Shown here one piece after another: positions 1 through 12,311 of a stretch of 64,000 nucleotides of DNA (position 1 is its first letter; every line of letters starts with the position of its first letter). The position numbers and the translations under genes are program-made. The notes under the pieces are model-generated. The model searched no databases. It saw nothing but the letters and a program-made list of their open reading frames with translations, and had not been told where the DNA came from. The stretch covers positions 682,001-746,000 of the forward strand of contig WWBZ02000016.1 in assembly GCA_011503125.2 (NCBI GenBank), read 5' to 3'. Source of the DNA: Botryosphaeria dothidea (Eukaryota; Ascomycota; Dothideomycetes; Botryosphaeriales; Botryosphaeriaceae).

Positions 1-1855
1 ACGTTCTGTGCGAGGATCCACTCGAGGTCCTCCTTGAAGTCCGGGAACACGAAGTCGCCGGTGGATTGGAAGCCGGCGTTGACGTAGCGCGAGTTGGTGG
101 TCGTGTAGTTGATGTTGACGCCCAGGGCTTCCTGCGTCGAGGCCAGGTTGAGGAAGTCGACGAAGTAGTCGGGCGGCGTGGGGTCGTCGTACGGGTGGCG
201 GATGTCATAGACGCCGCGGTTGCCGTAGTTGTAGTAGGGCTCTTCAACTTCGCCGCGGCAGAAGTTGGTGGCTTCACGGCAGATGGTGTATCTGTCATCA
301 CTCCTTAGTGGTGATCTGTTGGCGCTTGGGTTTGAGTTGGACTTACCCTTCGTCAGTGGTGCGGTCAGCGGCCGCGCATGCGGCAACTTGGTCAGCGCAG
401 CCACCCTCGCGGTAGTAGGCATCAACCATTTGGCTGTAGATAGTGTCGTTGACGGCCTTAATACCGTAGGTGTTGTTGACGGCGAACTCAGGGTAGTACG
501 GCGCTTGGATGCCTGCATTTTCTTGTTAGCGAAGGTTCAAAGCAGAAAGAGGATTTGAACATCTCTACCTTCGTCAATGATGCCGTTGATAATGCCAAGG
601 GTGTCCATCTCCAGAGCATATCCATTGGTAGATCCGTCCTTAATGGCTTGACTTTGTTCGTAGAAGTAGCGATAGAACGTAGGGCCATCTTAAGGATTGT
701 TAGCTCTCGCTCTAATAAGCCTCTCATCAAGGTAAATCTTACAATGACCGCCGTACGACTCGGTCCAGAGGTTGAACGTCCGGTTCGAGATGTCAGGGTC
801 CAGACGCTCCGAAAGTTCGAGGAACGTCTGGATCAACTCCCACGCGCCGACGGCTGCGGCATAAGTGGTATTGGTCGTGTCCGGATCAACGATGGAGTAG
901 CGACCATCTGTGGTCTCCTGGGTGGTCTCATACGAGAAGCCAACACCGACAGGCTGAGAGAGATAGAGCATATTGGACTCTTCGTTCCAAGAGTAAGGGT
1001 TCCATTGAGTCTTCAGGTCCTCGGTGATATTGCAAGGGCCGTGCTCTGGAAGTTGGTGGTCAGGAACAGCTCTTGTTTGAATTGAATGAAGAATGCTGGA
1101 AGGGCCGAAGGCCCCGATTGGCAGAATTTCCTTCTCCTGAATAAAATGTGCCTCTCAGACTGGCGAGGGACAGGATCATTTGAAAAATTGAAGCGCTCAT
1201 CCGGAGGCGAGCGTGAGACATGCTCGAGCAGCGCGTTCCAATAATATTTTCAGCTCTGCGTGGCCATTGAAGCTTCAGGGGCAATCCCCAAGCCTTCCTG
1301 TCGCCGAATTGCAAGACTCGCAGACATACGATGTTTCCAAGCTCTTATCAAGCCATCAATCCATGAAACACAAAAGAAACACGCTTACCTTGGAACAATC
1401 CAATCAGCGAATCGGAACCCGGACCGCCGTTAAGCCAACTGCGACACGCCAAGTTAGATCTGTGTACCGCCCCCAAATTGCGAGCGTTCTTACAGAGTGA
1501 GCTGCTCCCACGTCAGTCTTCAGTTCAACAAACCAATTGCCCAGGGTCAGGGAAATCTGCTTACCGGCTTCTCCGTAGGGTTCTCCCTGGCCTCGAAGAA
1601 CCAGTAGAAGACGTTGTACTTCTCGTTCAGCGAGATGTAGCCGGCGTAGTCGTCGACGCCCTCGGCCGTCTCGCAGATGCCCTGCTTGCCCGGCTGCTTG
1701 TAGGTGACCTTGGCGCCGTTGGGCGACACGATCTCCTGCACGCCCGTCGGGTCCGCGGGCACCTGGCGCTTGAGCAGGCCGCGGCGGCCGGCGGGAACGT
1801 GCTCGGCGGCGGCGAGGAGGCCCGTGGCCGCGAGAAGAAGGGCGCGGGAGTGCAT
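1..1855 (-). CDS. Secreted serine carboxypeptidase (peptidase S10), 3' end beyond the window
   Basis: Carboxypeptidase Y-type enzyme that removes C-terminal residues from peptides, probably secreted or vacuolar. The start at 1855 begins a signal-peptide-like segment (MHSRALLLAATGLLAAAEHV). Exons read as 1565-1855, 1494-1501, 1389-1438, 743-1045, 569-688, 347-512 and 291 down to <1; all phases agree. Motifs in order: WLNGGPGSDS (oxyanion/Gly-rich), EHGPCNITED, YLSQPVGVGFSY, and the nucleophile segment WTESYGGHYGP split by the 689-742 intron. The Ser of ESYGG is the catalytic nucleophile; the catalytic Asp and His lie beyond the window edge. Oddities are an 8-nt second exon and a third intron of 343 bp, against 54-63 bp for the others. 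The family is certain; the natural substrate is unknown. Confidence 0.93.
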
Positions 1856-4800
1856 TGCGGCTTGGGAGAGGGGGAGGAGGTGACGGAGACGTGGAGGAGG
1901 GAGATGCGTGGTCGAAAGGCATTACGAGTTTTTAAATGGGCTGCTGGGATTGTGGCGAAAGTGGGAATGGTGCCTGCCCGCAGCAGCATGGGCGGTGCTG
2001 GGGTTGCGCATTGGACGGTTGCCTGTTTAGGAAGCTGGGAACAAAACGCGATCACGGTAAACAAGGCGGTGTTTCGCGCGGCGCGTTGGGCATTGGATAA
2101 GCTATCAGTGGCACGGTGCACGGCGGCTCGTTTCTCGCTCGGCACTCTCGCCGTGACGTCGACATGGGGCGGAGGATTCGTCGGAGGAGGCTTGGCGGGA
2201 AGGGGCATGAGAGGCGATGCACGCCTTGGTGTTGACTGGCGGAGAGGCTCACTTTTGCTCATGGAACCAGTTGTGACGTTTCGGAATGGCTCAGGTCCCG
2301 CTCGAGCTATGGCTTGCGAATGGCAACATAGAAGCTTTGACTTGCCCGCGCTTGGTGATAGCTTCGATCGGCCAAATAGAGGAAGTCCAAGACGTCCGCC
2401 AAGGCAGCCAAGCATGAACCCCGCTCAGTCCACGTCCATCCTGCTCTGTGCACGCGCGGGATGCGGATCTCTGGCGATAGCTACAATGCTGAACGGAGAT
2501 AGCGGCTTCTCAATGCAACTCGGATGTGACCTTGTTTGAATCATGTCATGATCTCGCGTCGATTGCTCTCGTGTTGGCGGGTGTCGACGGACAGGGATTG
2601 GTAATGAGCGGCTAAAGTCGACTCCTGCAAGGGTCGAAAGAAGTCGTTGCCTGCCAGCCTTCAGTCAGTAAATTTGTCATCACGTGCGGTGTGAAAACAG
2701 CGGCATAAACCAACAGAGGACATGTGTGAGAGGAGTGGAGTATGTGTAAATGTGTGAAACAGACCTTATCTTGGTGTTAATGCTGTGCACTTGGCGTGCG
2801 ATCCAACATAAGGTTTGTGCCACTCACGATGAACTTGCTCTTTAGTTAAACATACAATGTTAACCCAGGGAGTACTATGGAGTCGCAAGCGTCGAAATAC
2901 TCATCTGGGTGAGATCGATGTGAAATTTTTTCTTGAACTTGAACGTACCGCATCCCCTCATGCTTACTCCGACACCAGTATGTCAACCCGACCACAAGCC
3001 CACCTTTCCTCGTATTATACCCTTTGACCAGTGTTGAATAAGTTCACCCAATATGCCAAGCGGGGTCAGCTGATGCGTACGGACCTTAATCGAGGTGCTA
3101 AACCGAAAGTCCGAAGGAGTTATTCCTTCTTCCTGCCGGGTATTCGGCACTGATGCCGAGACAACTCTATGAAGACTATCGTTCGCTTCGTATGCCGGCA
3201 TCCATCGTCAAGAATAGAATCGAATGTCGTCATGGTGGTCTGCCTGCACTTCGGAATATTCTTGGATGCTTTTGTCGGGACTGCCAAGCACCTATTCATG
3301 CAAGGGTAACGTGAAGAAGCCTAGCTACAGCATCAACTAAAGTCCGACGGTCGTGTCTGCGTCGGCATCGCGGTGTTCGGACATGGGGGCATTAGATCTG
3401 TAATGGTGCTTTATAGTGGTTAGTCTCTCTTTGCCTCTGGATTCGCAAGCTTAGAAGTTGGTACACCTTGAGCGCTTGCGTCGTAGTTCATACGGTGTAA
3501 AAACGATAGTAGAACCCGTGCAACAGGGACTACGCGACAAGACGACCAATAATAGTAGCATGTCTCCAGAGCAAAGACGTCAATGGGCGAGATGCGCTGT
3601 GCGTGGGTGAACTTGAGAATGCGACGACAGCAGCTCTTGACACAACCAAGACGGGCTTTTCGCTCATGGATCTCCATAAAGCCAGAAGCTCATGCCTAGG
3701 GCGGTGCATAGAATCAGGAATGTGCCCATTAAAGAAAAGAAACCCTCGAAAGATTTGCAAAGGGGGACGTATGGTATGAAGCTTTCAACTATGCACGCTC
3801 ACCTTGCAGTTCGAAAACGTCTGGAGGAATGGTGCATCCACAGGAAGCTTTCTGCTAGTCGAACGGTGCCTGCACTAAATTTTCATTGCACTTACTCAGC
3901 AGCGTAAACAAGGCAGAAGGCTTGTTTGTCGATCTCGAGGTTTTAATTGCTTTTTTCTTTTCAGCTCCACTCTACTTTTCTTTTCTCGCAGCATCCCACA
4001 GACCAGGGAAGAAAGAGAAACGGTTGTACTTGATGAGGAGGTAGGGCGTCCAGCATACCATCAGGCTCCACTCTCTACGCGACAGCAAAGCAAAGCGTAC
4101 GATCGAGTGCATGTTGGCTTGCAGCAAAGCCGTTGCTAAGCATTAGAGTCGTTGCATGATGCAGTATCTGTTGAAAGGGTTGCCTTGTAGCTAATCAGGC
4201 CACTATGGCTGCATGGCTACCTCTTCCTGGACGGATGATGTAGATTTCTCGTCGAGGATACAAGGTCATGGGCCACAGCCACCTAGGGGTAGGCGCATGG
4301 CATGCGCGTAAGCTAACACGAAAGTCCTCTTTGGCGGTGAGTTCGTAATGTGAAGCCCTGTTCTGTCGACCTGCATCCCAGAAAGGCTGCACGTAAATTG
4401 ACAGACATAAGCGCAGTTGCATAGAGATGCAGGTGAACCTGGTCGTGGCGAATTGCCATGTCGAGCGTCATTGATCCAAGTTCGGTGCACGTTAGTTACT
4501 TATTTTTGATCGGAAGTAGGTGGGTCTGGGGAATGTGTCTTGAAATCGCCCGATGCGATCAACGGAGAGTACTGTAATTGTTTCAAAGATTCCGATGCGC
4601 AGATGCAGGCGGGCCGTCGGCGGTTATTGCTAAGGTTGCCCCGCGGCTCGTTCCGGAGGAGGTCGCACAAGGCTAAGGTCTGGCCTTGTGATGACGCTGG
4701 ATTACTTGCTTTTCTATCACAGGATCGAACACATGATGTGCCGTGAGGGCTCGTAGAAGGCTCAAGAAACCCACCTCCCAGGATCGCAGCGTTTACGCCT

Positions 4801-7575
4801 ACGAGCGATATTGCAAAATTCCGGTGAGGCCATACCCCTGATCCAGGTGCACAGGGTTTTGCAAAAGACAAGAGGAATGCTGTGAACGCCGACTTGCTTT
4901 AGCTTCCGGCGGGAGGGCGGGATCTGCGCACAGAGCGGCCGGATGGGAATCCCAAGGAGGCGGTAAATGTTGTGGCGCACCAGTGCTGGTACTCTAGATC
5001 CCCCAAGAAGCTGTGCAACCGACACAAATTGAGCTTTCAAGCCATCGCGTCCAGAGTCAAGAAGCGATCCTCCCGGAAAATCTGGAACAATTTCCCGGGC
5101 GGCAAAAAGAATTGATCGTGTTGATCTGGCGCAGTTTCACATGAAGATCAAAGGTCCACTCATGGGGATCCACGAAAAGGCACATTCGTAACTGGGTCGA
5201 TGCGGGCGCATGAAGCTCGCAGACGCAGTGCAGTTGCCACGGCAAAAGACAGGTAGAGAATCTGATGTAACGTGGACTAGGACGGAGTGCTCGAGCTCCG
5301 TGTATCACAAGAGCGGGACCCTGGGAGATGGCAGAGCGTGGGAAGTGGAATCATCATGCGGTTCCAAAAATACGCGTACCCAGGAGAGACAAGAGACGCC
5401 ATGTGCCTGGTAGGCGGGATGTTGAATGCTGGAGCAGGGATTGGGCGCCATGTTAGCGGAGTGTCCTGGGTGGCTTCGCAAGCGGACAGGAAGACGGCAG
5501 GCTGAGTGGATTCTCCGGGAGGCGTTGAATAGAGTGATGGCGATGGCGATGAGGTGTTGGTGATGGAGGTGGAGGAGCAGCAAACGGGGAGAGGGCTTGG
5601 GCGGGGCAGCGGCTGGGTTGGGCCTAGTGCAGCCGGCAGCCGATGATTCAGCAAGCAGGGTAGTCGCTTTCCTTCGCTTGTTCCTCCTCCTTCCATCTTC
5701 TGAGCTTATCTGCCTGACGCCCGTCATCAGCCTGGTCATGGGGCCACCCGCTAGCCCACAGAATCTGCACCCTGTTTCTCTGCTGCAGGGCTCCAATCAT
5801 CCAATGCTCACTGGTCTGACAATCGACCGCCAAGCTGTCACCATTCTCTCAACGCCATTCTGCATGCCTCGCAGGCCCTCCGTCTAGAACCTCCTCCACC
5901 TGAAGGCGTCGCGGCTGCAGATCCAGCTTGCCTGACAGCCCTACTTGCTTGCTTCTGTGCACTCTCCGGTTGACTCTCCACACGAGGCGCCAGAAGTGTC
6001 AACCTGGGCGCCAGCATGCTTTGCTTGGCGTTGAAGATTGTGGCGGCCTTTGCCCACACCATGGCTTGCGTCCCAGAAGGAGAGGTAGCTTGAAGTCTGC
6101 CGTTCTGGTAGTATGCCTTAGTCGCATAACGGCAAATTCCAGCTTCGGCTTCCTTCGCACCTCCAACACCGCCGCTCTCCACGTCACTAGGTGGCGTCTA
6201 CTATGAAGGCCAAGGCTGCTGAACTTCTCTTTCTGACTCCAGTGCCTCGCCGTCAGCAAACAGCCCCCGACCCAGCTCTTGAATGACTACATCTCCGGCT
6301 TTCCGGAAACGTCCAATTGAAGCGAGAGTGTGAGGTTGAAATCTCCCTATGCTGAGGGGCTTAATATTTTTGCACGCTGAATCAGGAGCTGCGCCCCATG
6401 ACCAGCAGGGCACCATTCTCACTTACCCTCACCGTCCCACTCTGCACTTTCCACTTCCAGGGCGCTGTCTGGAGGCGACTCCGCTGATCATCATCATGGG
6501 CTCTTCTCGAGACGGCCGTATGCTGCGGGACCAATCCTAGGCTGGCCATGCACGATTGATCCAATCAGTCGCGAGCAGGCCTTCAGCAGTTACACAGACT
6601 TCCAAGATGAGGTTTTTGCTTTTCAGGCGACCGCGATGCTTGTGTGTATGTGCATGGAACTGCGAGGCACAAGGCCCAGCATGCGCAGCACGTCTACCCG
6701 ATACAAGCCCAGCAGCCTGGCTAGTCTCTGCCAAATGAACGAAATGCTTGGTAGCCTAGCCAGCTATCGTGGCGGTCAGACTGTCTCTGCGGTCAGTCTC
6801 TTGACACCTCGGCCGGGCCAGTGTATACGAACGGAAAAAAGTACTCTTGGCAAACCAGTTCCTGAACATCCTCAACGTCGAATCGAAGAAACACGGCTTT
6901 CGCCTAACCAACACCCAAGAAATCCAAGCAGCTTTAATTCACGTTGGATCTTGAGCGATCTCCGGGTCCCCGCTGCGTCCCGAACATCCCAGCACGCGCT
7001 AATGCGGCATCCCGGTTGGCGCCCTCAGTCCGCAGCTTACATTCCGGTAGAGAAACGCTGTTTCAACTCTTGAGCCTCTTTCCACGTTCCTGCTCGTGTA
7101 CCAGGCCAATGGAAACCTGCAAATACGGCGTGACCAGCTGAGAACGGAAGCCATGCTGCAGTAGCGGTGGCTTCGACATGGCTCGCTCCACATGTCATCT
7201 CGCTGCGCCTGCTGAGTCTGGCAATGATCAGGTTGCTTCTTAGACTGCCAGATTCAATCTATCGATCCTGTAAAGGGCATACTGATGACAGGCTGCACGG
7301 CGCTGCGGTCCACTTGGTATCCTTGGGGGTTGCTAGCCAAGATACGACAAGGCTGGCGGCTTCGCACATGATGAGCAAGTCAGTCCATCTCTTAAACAGG
7401 TGCTTGTGCCTTTCTCATGGACTTTTCCATGTCAAGGACGACTTTCAACCCGCCTTCTTTCTAAGCATTCTCACTCATTTCCCCCTTGTCCTGGCTTATC
7501 CAATAATTCACGTTCTTATCCAACTTAATCCATCCTCCCCAACCATCCCAGCCTCATACCAAGACAGACAGCAGT
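1856..7575. other. Gene-poor stretch, about 5.7 kb
   Basis: Nothing recognisable was found. The first 600 bases must hold the carboxypeptidase promoter. Open frames here, including one of 353 codons at 1478-2539 that overlaps the carboxypeptidase antisense, have low-complexity Arg/Ser/Pro compositions and show no motif or coherent exon pattern. The last 130 bases before 7576 are pyrimidine-rich, as expected for the 5' leader of the laccase gene. No LTR, terminal repeat or tRNA was seen. Unannotated non-coding RNA cannot be excluded. Confidence 0.5.
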
Positions 7576-9903
7576 ATGAGGCTGTCTGATTGGCTGCTCG
7601 TGTGCATAGCCGGTCTCGCTCAGGGCCGTGCCGTGGTGTCTACGGACGGACTTTGCGGGGGAGACTCTGGCCTTACGTGCATGAGCTCCCTGTTCGGAAA
7701 TTGCTGCAGCAAGAACGGCTTCTGCGGAGCTACGACGGAATACTGTGGCGATGGCTGTCAGTTGGAATTCGGCATTTGCGAAAAGACTGAGGGCACAGTA
7801 TCTCAGGACGGAACTTGCGGCGGTGCTCTCGGATACACCTGCGAGGGTTCGAAGTTCGGCGAATGCTGCAGCCAGTACGGATATTGCGGCTCTACAGCTG
7901 CATACTGCGACGAGGGATGCAGGCAGGGCTACGGAAAGTGCGGCGGAGGACTCCAGGAGCGACAGGAGTACGCTGCTCCGACTGTTGCGGCTTCAAGCGC
8001 CGTGGCGCAGTCGTCGTCTCCAGCAGCCAACGGCACTTCCGATCCTGGCCAAGGTGGAGCCGCATGCTCGGCAAAGAGATCCACACCCGAACTGACCTCT
8101 CGGACTGACTCCTGCGTTCGCTGCGAGGGACAACCTGGGGACGATCAGTTCTGTGGCTACGATATCCATACCGATTATTACAAGCATGTGCCGAAGACCT
8201 GCAGGACCGTTGAATACACCCTGGAGATTACGAATCAGACCATCGCCCCCGACGGGATCCCCAGGATTGCCCTGCTGGTAAACGGTCAGATGCCAGGGCC
8301 AACGATCGAGGCAAGTTGGGGTGACACGGTGAAAGTGCTGGTCATCAACAAGCTCCAAGACAACGGAACAACTATTCATTTCCACGGTATCCGCCATCAC
8401 TTCACAAACCAGTACGACGGTACTCCGTCCGTCACCCAGTGCCCAATCCCACCTGGCGAGTCAATGGTTTACGAATTCGTCGCAGAGTCTTACGGCTCTT
8501 CATGGTACCACTCACACTTTGCCATTCAGACATGGGAGGGTGTTTTCGGCCCAATTGTGGTCCACGGTCCAAGCACCCCTGAAAGACAGTATGATGTGGA
8601 TGCTGGCCACATCATGCTCCAGGATTGGAGCCATTGGACTGTTGACTCCCAATACAATCTGGCGCAGGATGCGACCCCAGGCCACAATGGAGGGGCTCGC
8701 GTCATGGATAATGGCCTTATCAACGGCAAGAACACGTGGGGAAAGGACGGCTCTTACAACCAAACTGGAGAGCGGTTCAAGATGACGGTCGCCAAGGGCA
8801 AGTCCTACTTGCTTCGGGTTATTAATGTTTCAATTCAGTCCACTTTCAAGTTCCATATTGACGGTATGTCTCTGCCCCAAATTTGCCATAGTGGCGTATG
8901 CTGACAAGGGATCAGGGCACTCTTTCACGGTCATCTCGACTGATTTCACGCCCATTGTCCCGTACGATACCGACATACTTAACATAAATATTGGTAAGAA
9001 CTAAACTCTGCCGAGAAGGATACAAGATCGCTGACAACTACGAGGCGAACGATATGATGTAATTGTGCACGCCGACCAAGAGGTTGGCGACTACTGGATG
9101 CGCTCCGACAACCAGAATACCTGCGCCGGTGTCAAGCAAGCGCTCGACATCAAGGGCATCTTTAGCTACGAAGGCTCAGCTGGCGGCACCCCCGCCACAG
9201 TATCGCAAACGTACACGACAGAATGCACGGACGAAGACCACTCGCTACACGTACCCATTGTGCCGTTCGATGTCTCGGCGCCGGACGTCCAATTCTATGG
9301 AGATGTGACGGTCGAGCAGCCGAACAACATTTTCAGGTGGTACATCTCCGGCAACACATTCAACGCGGACTGGAGCGATCCGACCGTGCTCGGCATCCTA
9401 GATAGAGGCGAGCCTTCGAACTACAGCGGCGACCTGCTCATCAATGCTCCGAATGAGGGCGAGTGGGTGTACATCGTCGTTGAAAGCGAGATCCCCTTGC
9501 CGCACCCTCTCCATCTTCACGGTCATGTAAGTTTTCTCTGTATCTCCTGTACCCACACAATTGCTAACAAACTCAGGATTTCTTCATTCTCGCAACAGGA
9601 ACCGGGCGCTACAGCGAGGGCGTGCCACTCCGTCTGCAGAATCCATCCCGGCGTGACACGGTGCTCATGCCCGGCGCCGGGTATGTTGTTGGTGCTTTCA
9701 AGGCGGAGAACCCTGGTGCGTGGCTCATGCATTGTCACATCGGCTGGCACTCAGCGATGGGGTTTGCGGCGCAGATTGTTGAGCTGGCCGACCAGATCCC
9801 CAAGTACTGGGACGATGGCGGATGTCAGTTGAAAGACATGTGTGCGGCGTGGAGCTCATGGGCGGATGCACGAGGGGTGACCGCCGATGACTCGGAAGTG
9901 TAG
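7576..9903 (+). CDS. Laccase (multicopper oxidase) with two N-terminal chitin-binding domains
   Basis: Four exons (7576-8863, 8916-8993, 9045-9526, 9577-9903) give 724 aa. A signal peptide covers about residues 1-19. Two hevein-type chitin-binding modules (ChtBD1/CBM18) follow at about 24-68 and 76-121, each with the CCS-x-G-x-CG cysteine pattern, then a Ser/Ala linker. Three cupredoxin domains carry the four copper motifs [28 protein letters not shown] and [12 protein letters not shown]. Laccases oxidise phenols and reduce oxygen to water at a type-1 plus trinuclear copper site. The residue ten after the T1 cysteine is Phe, the class associated with high redox potential. The C-terminus lacks the DSGL plug of typical ascomycete laccases. 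The chitin-binding modules suggest tethering to cell-wall chitin, for example for melanin or wall cross-linking; that role is inference. Confidence 0.95.
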
Positions 9904-10410
9904 AAGTGGAGGGGATCCTCTCTAATGATAATCGTAATGTGTCAAGATATTCTAATGATTCTGGCGCCTGGCCGTCTTTCGATGCTTTGATTAGACCTGC
10001 TGTAAAAACGTGCACATGTAAATTCATGATTATTTGTCTAGAGTAACGCCGTCCAGATGGTCGACAGCCGAGTCCAAAATTCCCCCATGAGGCATGGACC
10101 CTGCAGATCAGCCAAGCTTGCATGACTCGCGGGTCTTTTGCGGAACCCCGAGCTCACAGACAGACGGAGGAACAACTCTCCACCTTTCTCCCTGCCGCAA
10201 CGCCAACATCTCCCGCCGACGCGTCCTCCCCCCCTCCCACGCAGCGCGGCCGACCGACGCTGCTCCGCTCTCTCCACCCTCCACAAATCCGCTCCAAATC
10301 TCCCTCGAGCGCGATTCGACGAATTGCCTCAACTCCATGCCGTAAGCGTGAAAAAAGACCCCAAGGCGCGCAACCAAAAGCCATCCCCCTCCACCACAGA
10401 CTGCGACCCA
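9904..10410. promoter_or_regulatory. Laccase 3' region and transporter 5' leader
   Basis: Short spacer between two co-oriented genes. The first 130 bases are AT-richer and would hold the laccase polyadenylation region. From about 10160 the sequence is C-rich (CCTCCC, CCCCTCCC), typical of fungal core promoters and 5' leaders. An in-frame ATG at 10138 would add 91 Pro/Arg-rich residues to the transporter. I treat that stretch as untranslated. Confidence 0.5.
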
Positions 10411-12025
10411 ATGGACTCCAACCACCTCCGCACCACCTCCGCCGGCTCGGCCGCCGACCTCGCGCCCCCCGGCGGCGGCGGCGGCGGCGGCGGCGGCGTC
10501 CCGCTCGTCGACCTGGGCTCCTCACGCACACCCTCGCCGTACCCGCGCTCGCGCGGCAGCGCGGCGACGTCCGAGGACGAGGACGACGACTACGAGCCGG
10601 CGGCGTCGCTCGTGCGGCCGCTGGTCGCGGACGACATCGGGAGGGGCGGCGGCGCCGCCGCCGCGGGCGGGTGGCGCAGGGTGCTGCGCAGCGGCGGGCT
10701 GGGGAACTTCTTCTTCGGGACGTGGTTGGGCTGGCAGGTGTATGTGGGGCTGCTCGTGTTCTGGGTCGCCGGGTGCGGGTTTGGGCTGTTGTTGATGAAT
10801 CGGTTTATTCTCTTGAGTGGGTGTTTTCCCCTTGTTGGTGGAGTGGGATTGGTTTGCTGACGTGTGGTGTAGCCGGCGTGTATAAGTTTCCGTACCCGTT
10901 GACGGCGACGTGGATACAGTTGGTGCTGGCGCATATCTTGTTGATTGGGTTTGCGGGCTTGACCCGACTTCTGTCGAGGCCGCTCCAGAGGCTGGGCTTG
11001 GGTGCGGTGGTGGCGCCGGCGACGCCACTGTCGACTGGGCAAGGATTTAGGGGGCCGGCGAAGGCACATGGGCTGCTTCCTGGGTTGCTGCGTCTAGTTG
11101 CTGGTGGAAGCGGTGGAATCGCTGGAGGCGGCATATTCGAGTTCGAGTGGCCGGTTGCGAAGCATGTTCTTCCGTTGGCTGTGGTGTTCATGGCCAAGGT
11201 GGTGCTGAGCAACATCTCCTTTGCGTACGTTCCCCGAACCATTGATGTAGGGCTCGCTGCTAACTGATTTCTAGCTACTCCGCTCAGGAGACGTACACGC
11301 TTGCCCGCATCGGCGTGGCTCCCATCGCGCTCCTCCTCGCCTCGAGCTCTTCCCGCCCCGCTGTCTCCGCCAACTCCGTCTCCACACAATCTTCTTCCCT
11401 CACGGCAGCTTTCAGCTTGCTTGTCGCCTGCATCCGCCCTGGCGTGCGCGTAACATGGGAGAGCATCGTCGCCGGCGTCTTCTCCTCCCTCTTCGTCGCT
11501 GTCTTCCCGATCCTCCTTCTCCGCACCTACCGCACCCTCGTCAACGACATGGTGCCCCAGGGCGACGTACTCACCGGCTTCACGTCCACGCCGGGTACAG
11601 AGGAGTCAATCTCAGGCAGCCGCGAGGAGACGCGTGCATATTGGCGCACACTGCACTACACATCAACCCTCACCCTCGTCATCCTCACCCCGATCGTCGT
11701 GCTCTCCGGCGAGCTTGGCAACATCCACCACAACTGCTACTTCCTCGACGTCCCCTTCTTCTGGCTCCTGACCGTCTGCGGAGGTATTGGTGCTTGGGCT
11801 GTCTTCTCGAGCACGCTGCTGCTGACCAAGGCGACCAGCCCGCTGACGGTGAGCTTTATTAGCGTGCCCAGGGGCGCGTTTCAAATTATGTGTCTGAATA
11901 AGTTTAAGATGCCGGTGCATAGCTGGCTGGGTGTGAGCTTCTGCTGGGTTGCCAGCGCGTGGTTCCTCATTGCGAGGAGAGATGAAGGAAGGGCTTTGGA
12001 TAGGATGAGGTTGGAGGGCCGGTAG
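10411..12025 (+). CDS. SLC35-like nucleotide-sugar/triose-phosphate transporter (DMT superfamily)
   Basis: Three exons (10411-10816, 10873-11224, 11275-12025) give 502 aa. The N-terminus, about residues 1-100, is hydrophilic and contains a run of nine glycines encoded by a pure GGC repeat at 10471-10497, then an acidic EDEDDDYE patch. The rest is about ten hydrophobic segments. Features of the drug/metabolite transporter fold include the NRFIL...FKFPYPLTATW-like first helix pair (LTGVYKFPYPLTATWIQ), FAYSAQETYTLARIGVAP and the C-terminal WLGVSFCWVASAWFLIARR. Such proteins exchange nucleotide sugars or phosphorylated sugars across Golgi or ER membranes. The substrate is not deducible. I start at 10411 because the upstream in-frame extension is low complexity. 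Confidence 0.8.
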
Positions 12026-12311
12026 AGGCCCAAGAATGAAGACAGCATTAGAGGCGTTTGTATAGACTGTTGAGTATTGTAATGATAGCTACATGAAAGA
12101 ATTCAGATGACTTTCAGAGAAGTAGAAGTAGACATAATATTCCACTGCGAGATCGCTCTCGATACTTGCCTCGGGCATTCAAACCGCCCCGCACTGACTG
12201 CCCCACCATGACGCAACTTGAGCCCTGCCAGTTTACGACTTCAACTGCTCCGCTGGCTTGTGAGCAAAACAACAGTCGAATACATCAATTGAAGCCTGAT
12301 ATACTGCGGAA

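Noticed and set aside
549..560. GGATTTGAAC resembling a reverse tRNA B box
   Set aside because: It is inside a carboxypeptidase intron; no A box, acceptor stem or cloverleaf can be formed around it.
1478..2539. 353-codon plus-strand open frame
   Set aside because: It lies antisense to the carboxypeptidase first exons and promoter, is Arg/Gly/Ser-rich, and shows no domain; the opposite strand has clear S10 motifs.
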